A stretch of DNA of 64,000 nt from Zongyangia hominis (GTDB lineage Bacteria; Bacillota; Clostridia; Oscillospirales; Ruminococcaceae): positions 248,001 to 312,000 of the forward strand of contig NZ_JACRTC010000002.1 of assembly GCF_014385095.1 (NCBI RefSeq), given 5' to 3'. Below, piece after piece: positions 58,658 through 64,000 of this stretch. Both the position numbers and the translations under genes were made by a program. A model generated the notes under the pieces. The model was given only the letters and a program-made list of their open reading frames with translations, did not search any database and was not told where the DNA came from. Positions within the stretch are counted from its first letter, which is position 1; each line of letters starts with the position of its first letter.

Positions 58658-59251
58658 TCACAGATCGTAGAGCTCCTTATATTTTTCCATGGTCTTATTG
58701 ACCTTTTTTACGTATTGCGAGGTGTCCCCAAAGGGGATATGGTCGATATTCTTCCCATCGCTGGAATACTTGGGGTTATTTAACCACTGCCGCACGCTGC
58801 CCCACCCCGCGTGATAACCGCACAGGGCGTTGTCGATGGTCTCATATTCATCCAGCAGGGTACGCAGCAAAAAGGTGCCGTACTCCACATTGCGCTCGGG
58901 GTCGAACATGTCGTCGTAGGTGATGTCCCGCTCGTCCCCCATCCGGTATTTCACCCAGTCGAAGGTGTCTTCGGTCAATTGCATCATCCCCCTGGCCCCA
59001 ATGGAGGATACGACGTCCGGGCGAAAGCCGCTCTCGCAGCGCACCACCGCATAGACCAGCGCCTTCGGGAGATTGTTTTTCTCCGCGTACTGGTCGATGA
59101 TCTCGGTATATTTCATTGGATAGGCCATTTCGTAGTATTTGTCCCGGGCCGCCCAGAAGATGGCGGCCGCCGCCACCAGCACCACGGCGATCACCGCCAG
59201 AATTTTGAGCGGATTTCGTCGCCGGGCGGTGGATGTTAATCGTCTTGGCAT
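58658..59251 (-). CDS. Membrane-anchored lytic transglycosylase (SLT domain)
   Basis: Peptidoglycan-cleaving enzyme of 197 residues. A basic N-terminus RRLTSTARRRNPLK is followed by one transmembrane anchor (ILAVIAVVLVAAAAIFW, about 17-33), then the SLT domain: YAVVRCESGF with catalytic Glu73, GARGMMQLTEDTFDWV, and ALCGYHAGWGSVRQWL (the AYNAG-type motif, here GYHAG). Would act outside the membrane on glycan strands. ATG at 59251; overlaps the 3' end of coaE by 16 bp. Confidence 0.93.
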   Translation of the reverse strand: MPRRLTSTARRRNPLKILAVIAVVLVAAAAIFWAARDKYYEMAYPMKYTEIIDQYAEKNNLPKALVYAVVRCESGFRPDVVSSIGARGMMQLTEDTFDWVKYRMGDERDITYDDMFDPERNVEYGTFLLRTLLDEYETIDNALCGYHAGWGSVRQWLNNPKYSSDGKNIDHIPFGDTSQYVKKVNKTMEKYKELYDL

Positions 59252-59847
59252 AATCTCCCTTTCAGCATGTGGGCCAGTTTCCGGGCGCTTTCCTCAAGCT
59301 CTCGCAAACTGCCGCTGTTTTCGATGATTATATCACAGTTTTGATAAAAAAAGGCGTCGCCGTGCTGGCTGCGGATGCGGTCCATGGCCTCCTCCCGACG
59401 AAGGGAGTCTCGATCCATAATCCGCGCGCACCGCACTTCCACCGGGGCGATGACCCCGCAGACGCTGTCGCAAAGCTGTTGGGCCCCGCTTTCAAAGAGG
59501 ACGGGGGCGTCGAGCACCACCGCCTTTTCCCCGGCCCGGTCGAGAGCCTTGATCTGGGCCTCGATCTCCCGGCAGATGTGGGGAAACATGATGGCGTTGA
59601 GGCGCATGAGCTCCCCCTTGTCGGCAAACACAATCTGCCCCAGTCGCCGGCGGTCCAGTCTTCCCTCCCTGAGAATTTCTTCCCCGAAGGTTTCCGCTAA
59701 GGTAAGGAGCGCCGGGCGTCCCGGCTCCACCACCGCCCGGGCCACCCCGTCGGCGTCGATGACGGGAAAGCCCGCCCGGCGCAGAATCTGGGAGACGGTG
59801 GTTTTTCCCGCGCCGGTCTGGCCGGTCAGCCCCAAGACAAAGCTCAC
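59236..59847 (-). CDS. coaE: Dephospho-CoA kinase CoaE
   Basis: Last step of coenzyme A synthesis: phosphorylates dephospho-CoA at the ribose 3'-OH. The 203 residues begin with the P-loop GLTGQTGAGKTTVSQ, then PVIDADGVARAVVEPG (the DAD motif) and APVLFESGAQQLCD; the lid arginines RRE..MDRIRSQ follow. The GTG at 59847 overlaps the sua5 stop (GTGA). Complements coaD elsewhere in the window. Confidence 0.95.
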   Translation of the reverse strand: MSFVLGLTGQTGAGKTTVSQILRRAGFPVIDADGVARAVVEPGRPALLTLAETFGEEILREGRLDRRRLGQIVFADKGELMRLNAIMFPHICREIEAQIKALDRAGEKAVVLDAPVLFESGAQQLCDSVCGVIAPVEVRCARIMDRDSLRREEAMDRIRSQHGDAFFYQNCDIIIENSGSLRELEESARKLAHMLKGRLCQDD

Positions 59848-60875
59848 AGCTTCACCACCTCAAACCCCGCGGCCCGGATGAGCCGGTTGTAGACGGCAAG
59901 GCCCATGCCCTCCTTGCCGGGACAACGGGCGTAGACCGTCTCTTCCCCCGCGTCGTCCAGTTCCCGCAGCCGGTCAAAGAGCTCCTTGGCCTGGGTCTCC
60001 GGGTCGTCCTTTTTGCCGTAGGGGAAGGCACGCACCGGGAGGGCGCTTTCCTCCCCAGCAAAGCACAGCGCGGCGGTTCTGCCACGCTTGTGCGTTTCCA
60101 CATAGCTGACAAACTGCTCGAGCGTCCCGTCCAGAATGATGACGTGGGCCTTGGGGGCGTAATGCTTATACTTCATGCCCGGGGAGCTGGCTTTCGCCCC
60201 GGCTTCCAGTTGGTGGAGGACCGCCGGGTCCACTTCCACCTCTCCCAGGACCCGCCGGAGCGCTTCGACGGTGACCCCGCCGGGACGCAGCAGCCGGGGC
60301 TTGCCCTCGGCCAGGGTGATGACGGTGGATTCCACCCCCACCTGGCAGGGGCCGCTGTCCACGATAGCGTCCACCCGGCCCATCATGTCCTCGATGCAGC
60401 GGGCGGCGTTGGTGGGGCTGGGCTTCCCCGACAGGTTGGCCGAGGGGGCGGCCAGGGGCAGTCCCGCCGCCGCGATGATGGCCCGGGCCACCGGGTGGGA
60501 GGGCATCCGGATGGCCACGGTGTCAAGGCCGCCGGAGGTTTCATAGGGGATACGGCCGCTCTTTTTGACGATGATGGTCAGCGGCCCCGGCCAGAAGGCC
60601 CGGGCCAGCTTTTGGGCGGCGGGCGGAAACTGTGCGGTCAGCGGCGGGATCATCTCCATGTCGCTGACATGCACGATGAGGGGATTGTCCCCCGGCCGTC
60701 CCTTGGCCTCGTAAATGCGCCGGACGGCTACCCCGTCCAGGGCGTTGGCCGCCAGACCGTAGACCGTCTCGGTGGGGATGATAACGAGGCCGCCCGCTCG
60801 GAGCAGTTTGGCCGCCGTCTCCACCGCGTCAGGCGTAAGCGCAGGGTCCTCTATGGGCAGTATTTGCGTATTCAT
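59844..60875 (-). CDS. L-threonylcarbamoyladenylate synthase (Sua5/YwlC, two-domain form)
   Basis: Makes threonylcarbamoyl-AMP from threonine, bicarbonate and ATP for the t6A37 modification of tRNA. The 343 residues contain the YrdC domain (about 20-210: IIPTETVYGLAANALD, KGRPGDNPLIVHV, RMPSHPVA, LAAPSANLSGKPSPTNA, VESTVITL, LRPGGVT) and the extra Sua5 C-terminal domain (about 240-343), linked by SSPGMKYKHYAPKA. ATG at 60875, with GAGGA upstream; a start at 60956 would run through the prfA stop region. Placed after prfA as in Bacillus. Confidence 0.95.
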   Translation of the reverse strand: MNTQILPIEDPALTPDAVETAAKLLRAGGLVIIPTETVYGLAANALDGVAVRRIYEAKGRPGDNPLIVHVSDMEMIPPLTAQFPPAAQKLARAFWPGPLTIIVKKSGRIPYETSGGLDTVAIRMPSHPVARAIIAAAGLPLAAPSANLSGKPSPTNAARCIEDMMGRVDAIVDSGPCQVGVESTVITLAEGKPRLLRPGGVTVEALRRVLGEVEVDPAVLHQLEAGAKASSPGMKYKHYAPKAHVIILDGTLEQFVSYVETHKRGRTAALCFAGEESALPVRAFPYGKKDDPETQAKELFDRLRELDDAGEETVYARCPGKEGMGLAVYNRLIRAAGFEVVKL

Positions 60876-60888
60876 CACAGTTATTCCT

Positions 60889-61965
60889 CTATTCCTCGCT
60901 CTGGGCCTGGAGCTTTTCGGCCTGATCGAAGGTGATGAGGGCGTCCAGGAGCTCATCCAGGTCGCCGTTTAAGATGCTTTCGATTTTATAGAGGGTCAGC
61001 CCGATCCGGTGATCGGTCACCCGGCCCTGGGGATAGTTGTAGGTCCGAATCCGCTCGCTGCGGTCCCCGGTGCCCACCTGGAGCTTGCGCTCGGAGGCAA
61101 TCTTCTCATTCTGCTCGCTCTGGGCTTTTTCATAGAGCCGGGAGCGGAGAATCTTCATGGCCTTATCTTTATTTTTAAACTGACTGCGCTCGTCCTGGCA
61201 CTCCACCACCAGCCCGGTGGGCAGATGGGTGATGCGGATGGCGGAAGAAGTCTTGTTGACGTGCTGTCCGCCCGCGCCACCGGCCCGGAAGGCGTCGATT
61301 TGCAGGTCGTCGGGGTTGATCTCGACCTCCACATCCTCCATCTCAGGCAGTACCGCTACGGTGACGGTGGACGTGTGGATGCGTCCCTGTGTCTCGGTCT
61401 CGGGGACCCGCTGGACCCGGTGGACGCCGCTTTCAAACTTGAGGCGGGAATAGGCTCCTTCGCCCTCGATGGAGAAACTGATTTCCTTAAAGCCGCCCAA
61501 TTCCGTGGGATTGGCCGAGAGGACCTCGCTCTTCCAGCGGCGGCTCTCGCCGTACATGGTGTACATCCGGTAGAGGGAGTTTGCAAACAGGGCCGCCTCG
61601 TCGCCGCCGGCGCCCCCGCGGATTTCCACGATGACGTTCTTTTCGTCGTTGGGGTCCTTGGGGAGAAGCAGGATTTTGAGCTCCTCGGAAATCTGCTCGA
61701 TCTTCTCCTTGCTTTCGCTGTATTCCTCCTCCACCATCTCGCGGAAGTCCTTCTCCATGCCGCCCTCGTCGAGGAGGCCCTTGGCCTCGTCCAGGGTCTT
61801 TTTGACCCCGGCGTACTCCCGGTACTTCTCCACGATGGGGGTTAAGTTCTTGTATTCTTTCATCAGGTTTTTGTACTGCTCGTTGTCCCCGATCACCGCC
61901 GGGTCTATGAGACGGTCACTGATCTCCTCGTAGCGGTCCTCTACATTTTTGAGCTTTTCAAACAT
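60889..61965 (-). CDS. prfA: Peptide chain release factor 1
   Basis: Recognises UAA and UAG and triggers peptide release. The 358 residues have the GGQ catalytic loop at 232-234 ([13 protein letters not shown]) and the stop-codon tripeptide P-x-T as PET at 188-190, where E. coli RF1 has PAT; this marks it as RF1, not RF2. REM-x-x-x-E and DERSQ-K motifs are as expected. ATG at 61965. Upstream DUF951 is 10 bp away. Confidence 0.97.
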   Translation of the reverse strand: MFEKLKNVEDRYEEISDRLIDPAVIGDNEQYKNLMKEYKNLTPIVEKYREYAGVKKTLDEAKGLLDEGGMEKDFREMVEEEYSESKEKIEQISEELKILLLPKDPNDEKNVIVEIRGGAGGDEAALFANSLYRMYTMYGESRRWKSEVLSANPTELGGFKEISFSIEGEGAYSRLKFESGVHRVQRVPETETQGRIHTSTVTVAVLPEMEDVEVEINPDDLQIDAFRAGGAGGQHVNKTSSAIRITHLPTGLVVECQDERSQFKNKDKAMKILRSRLYEKAQSEQNEKIASERKLQVGTGDRSERIRTYNYPQGRVTDHRIGLTLYKIESILNGDLDELLDALITFDQAEKLQAQSEE

Positions 61966-61975
61966 AATCTACCTC

Positions 61976-62167
61976 TTACCCTTCACTTGCAACTCTGACG
62001 ATCTTCTTAATATTCTTTTCCACCTTGGCCCGGGGCACCATGACCTCCCTGCCGCACTTTTTGCACCGGATGCGGAAGTCCATCCCGGAGCGCAGCACCA
62101 AAAATTCGTTTTCCCCGCAGGGATGGCTTTTTTTCATGACGAGGGTATCGCCCACCCGCACATCCAT
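61976..62167 (-). CDS. DUF951 small protein with putative zinc site
   Basis: Small basic protein of 63 residues: DVRVGDTLVMKKSHPCGENE...RSGMDFRIRCKKCGREVMVPR. Cys17, Cys35 and Cys38, perhaps with His15, could hold zinc. It forms a compact beta-rich fold by family and may bind nucleic acid; function is unknown. ATG at 62167 with AGGAGG. It is the first gene of the run into prfA, sua5, coaE, the transglycosylase and the aminopeptidase. Confidence 0.88.
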   Translation of the reverse strand: MDVRVGDTLVMKKSHPCGENEFLVLRSGMDFRIRCKKCGREVMVPRAKVEKNIKKIVRVASEG

Positions 62168-62226
62168 TTCACACGACCTCCTGGCAACCCGCTTTTTGTG
62201 GGAATGGTATCTTTTACTAAAGTTCT

Positions 62227-62255
62227 ATTATAGCAAAGTGTCCAATTCCCCGCAA
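62227..62255 (-). promoter_or_regulatory. Sigma-A promoter of the DUF951-prfA operon
   Basis: Minus strand: -35 TTGCGG (62255-62250), 17-bp spacer ending TGC (extended -10), -10 TATAAT (62232-62227). Confidence 0.82.
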
Positions 62256-62503
62256 TATTTATCCGGTAAATCCCGCTCCAATTTCTCCCCTTTTCCCGAT
62301 TTTCATGCCCCACGGCGGGCGCAAGCCCCCGATGCGGGCCCCAAGAAAAAGCAGGATATTGGAGGAGCCCGGCGCATATATATGAAAGCGGAACAAAAAT
62401 AACCCGCGGCTTCGGGCCGCTTCCCGTCGTTGGGAGCCCGGCACCGCCCGGGCTTTGGGGACCGACGAATCTGATTACGTGCAATAAAAAGGAGGTCGCA
62501 CAG
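62256..62503. other. Leader region of the S1-domain gene
   Basis: About 250 bp upstream of the plus-strand S1 gene. GC-rich with several short hairpins (for example GGGCGCAAGCCC near 62319 and GCCCGG/CCGGGC around 62438-62455). A poor promoter-like TATATA near 62378-62385 is present. No gene or known riboswitch was recognised. Confidence 0.4.
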
Positions 62504-63427
62504 ATGTACGATTATAAACCCGAGGGCTGGCTCATCGACACCTATGAAAACCGGGCGGCGCTCAAAAGTCAGGCCGCGCTTCATGAGGCGTGCCAGTCCT
62601 CCCGAATATTAGAGGCCCGGGCCATCCTTTGTGACAGCGCCCACAACCTGACGGTGGACCTAGGGTGCATGCGGGGCGTCATCCCCCGGGAAGAAGGGGC
62701 CTGGGGCCTTGCCGACGGCACCACCCGGGACATCGCGGTCATCTCCCGCGTCAATAAGCCGGTGTGTTTCGTGGTCACCGGCTTTGAAAAGGACGCCTCC
62801 GGGGACGCCTATGCCCTGCTCTCCCGCCGGGCCGTCCAGCAGCAGTGCATGGAGGAATATCTCCCCACTCTCACCCCCGGCACCATCCTGGACGCCCGGG
62901 TCACCCACCTGGAGCCCTTCGGCTGCTTTGTGGACATCGGCTGCGGCATCTCCTCCCTGATCCCCATCGACGCCATCTCCATCTCCCGCATCTCCCACCC
63001 CAAGGACCGCTTCCGCGTGTCCCAGGACATCAAGGCCGTGGTCCGCTCAGTGGATGAAAACGGGCGGATTACCTTGAGCCACAAGGAGCTGTTGGGCACC
63101 TGGGAAGAAAACGCGGCGCTCTTCCAGAACGGGCAGACGGTGGCGGGCATCATCCGGTCGGTGGAGGACTACGGCGTGTTTGTGGAGCTGACCCCCAATC
63201 TGGCGGGACTGGCCGAGCCGCGGGACGACGTGGCCGCTGGACAGCACGCCAGCGTCTATATCAAGAGCCTCATCCCCGAGAAGATGAAGGTCAAACTCAT
63301 CATCGTCGACGCCTTCGACGCCCAGTATTCCCCCGAAAAGCCCCGGTATTTCATCGAGGAGGGGACCCTCTCCCGCTGGCAGTATTCCCCCGACAGCGCC
63401 GCAAAGCTGGTAGAAACAGTGTTTTGA
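62504..63427 (+). CDS. S1-domain RNA-binding protein
   Basis: Cytosolic protein of 307 residues with two clear S1 (OB-fold) domains: about 125-195 (GTILDARVTHLEPFGCFVDI then SSLIPI and KAVVRSVDENGRITLSHKEL) and about 208-265 (GQTVAGIIRSVEDYGVFVEL then AGLAEP). The N-terminal 110 residues look like a third, degenerate S1-like domain. Similar proteins in Clostridia are called ribosomal protein S1-like, but a true S1 usually has four domains. ATG at 62504 with AAAGGAGG. Monocistronic with a strong terminator. Confidence 0.88.
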   Translation: MYDYKPEGWLIDTYENRAALKSQAALHEACQSSRILEARAILCDSAHNLTVDLGCMRGVIPREEGAWGLADGTTRDIAVISRVNKPVCFVVTGFEKDASGDAYALLSRRAVQQQCMEEYLPTLTPGTILDARVTHLEPFGCFVDIGCGISSLIPIDAISISRISHPKDRFRVSQDIKAVVRSVDENGRITLSHKELLGTWEENAALFQNGQTVAGIIRSVEDYGVFVELTPNLAGLAEPRDDVAAGQHASVYIKSLIPEKMKVKLIIVDAFDAQYSPEKPRYFIEEGTLSRWQYSPDSAAKLVETVF

Positions 63428-63486
63428 CGCTCTGTTCCCCATCCCCGCCTGACGGCTGCCGACCTTTTGAATATGACCTCTTTTGG

Positions 63487-63520
63487 GGAGTGCGAAACGT
63501 GCCGTTTCGCACTCCTTTTT
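63487..63520 (+). terminator. Intrinsic terminator of the S1-domain gene
   Basis: Stem GGAGTGCGAAACG/CGTTTCGCACTCC with short loop, then T5. Confidence 0.93.
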
Positions 63521-63616
63521 GCCGCCAAAAGCACATGGCCACTGCGCCCGGCAGCCTCCCTTCCCGCGCGAAAAATGGCCAAAGGCCTTTTTTGCTGTCA
63601 AATCCCGCCTATTTCC

Positions 63617-63644
63617 TTGCAAAAAACAAAAATTGGCATATAAT
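63617..63644 (+). promoter_or_regulatory. Distal promoter (P1) for the right-edge gene
   Basis: Plus strand: TTGCAA (63617-63622), 16-bp spacer, TATAAT (63639-63644). Would give a leader of about 200 nt. Confidence 0.75.
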
Positions 63645-63650
63645 AAGAGG

Positions 63651-63852
63651 CATATCGTATTCTATTATGGTATACTCCGATGTGAAACAAGTTTCATCCC
63701 CGCTGGAACCGGGGAAAACTCCACTGTAAATAAGGATTCATAAATCCTAAAGCTGGCCGTAAGATTTTTGAAAGAAATTTCTGTTATAGTATAAAACAGA
63801 TCAGAATTCTGCCGCGGGGATTTGCCCGGCAGAACAAATATAAGGAAGCGTG
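63651..63852 (+). other. Structured leader before the right-edge gene
   Basis: Contains a chain of short hairpins: TGAAAC/GTTTCA near 63681-63695, CCCCG/CGGGG near 63698-63714, and AGGATT/AATCCT near 63733-63749, then a second promoter. The spacing of small stems with purine-rich loops resembles a regulatory leader, but it fits no riboswitch consensus that I know. Confidence 0.4.
63768..63795 (+). promoter_or_regulatory. Proximal promoter (P2) for the right-edge gene
   Basis: Plus strand: TTGAAA (63768-63773), 16-bp spacer, TATAAA (63790-63795). Leader of about 50 nt to the GTG. Confidence 0.65.
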
Positions 63853-64000
63853 GTGAACAATATCGTGCTTGAAAAATTGGAGCAGAAACGTTTTTCCATC
63901 GGCGGCCACGATTTTAGCCTGCTTTTCGTGCTGCGGCTGTTGATGGTCGGGTTCTTCCCGCTGTTTCTCGCCTTTACCACCGAGCTCAACCATATTCAAA
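63853..64000 (+). CDS. Membrane protein, N-terminal fragment (window edge)
   Basis: Only 49 codons are visible. The start is GTG at 63853, 6-7 nt after AAGGA. After a short charged stretch (NNIVLEKLEQKRFSIGGHDF) comes a hydrophobic helix of about 20 residues (LLFVLRLLMVGFFPLFLAF) leading to TTELNHIQ. The arrangement resembles the N-terminus of polytopic enzymes such as LTA-synthase-like sulfatases, but 49 residues are too few to identify it. Product unknown. Confidence 0.6.
   Translation, partial: MNNIVLEKLEQKRFSIGGHDFSLLFVLRLLMVGFFPLFLAFTTELNHIQ

Noticed and set aside
63651..63852. Cobalamin or cyclic dinucleotide riboswitch
   Set aside because: A CCACTG string and small hairpins gave a first impression, but the conserved B12 box and the GEMM and ydaO cores are missing.

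Overview
The window is a stretch of bacterial core chromosome that reads as a low-redundancy, fairly GC-rich member of the Clostridia (Firmicutes), most likely an Oscillospirales/Ruminococcaceae-type anaerobe. Grounds: strong AGGAGG-type ribosome binding sites, sigma-A promoters with 16-17 bp spacers, a dcw cluster whose transpeptidase and SEDS protein look like SpoVD/SpoVE, a MurE with the DNPR signature of meso-diaminopimelate ligases, YlxM, DUF951, a V-type ATPase, an ACT/UPF0210 gene pair and split LysO genes. The species cannot be named from sequence alone. No rRNA, tRNA, CRISPR array, phage or insertion sequence was seen.

Layout. 1-9.9 kb (minus strand): mraZ-rsmH-ftsL-spoVD-murE-murF-mraY-ftsW/spoVE-murG, the peptidoglycan precursor and division cluster, driven from one promoter with three 10-bp-phased MraZ boxes; murG is cut by the window edge. 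10-18.4 kb (minus): a coiled-coil protein, coaD and rsmD; uvrC; ptsH; then ylxM-ffh-rpsP-khpA-rimM-trmD (signal recognition particle and ribosome maturation). 18.6-25.4 kb: a lipoprotein, an IscR-like Rrf2 regulator divergent from nadA with overlapping promoters, oadB/oadG-type decarboxylase membrane subunits, galactokinase and MscS. 25.5-33 kb: ispE, a DUF362 ferredoxin-like protein, an aminotransferase and an Lrp/AsnC regulator in one operon; a PHP-domain phosphatase; ACT, UPF0210 and GNAT genes on the plus strand. 33.3-42.2 kb (minus): a nine-gene V/A-type ATPase operon. 42.6-55 kb: a small DUF378 membrane protein, then tuf, fusA, rpsG, rpsL, rpoC and rpoB. 55.4-62.2 kb (minus): cupin, a split LysO pair, M18 aminopeptidase, lytic transglycosylase, coaE, sua5, prfA, DUF951. 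62.5-64 kb (plus): an S1-domain protein and the start of a membrane protein.

How the genes work together: the first third builds the cell wall and divides the cell; the middle holds cofactor (CoA, NAD), isoprenoid and RNA maturation genes; the ATPase operon couples ATP to ion transport; the last third is the transcription/translation core.

The gene content is ordinary and no undescribed multi-gene system was found. The items worth a second look are mostly non-coding: a plus-strand promoter plus terminator inside the rpoB leader that would make a small RNA of about 130 nt, the mutually overlapping rrf2/nadA promoters, structured leaders before the lysO pair and before UPF0210, an 88-bp imperfect tandem repeat at 55.8-56.0 kb, and a symmetric dyad in the ylxM-ffh leader.
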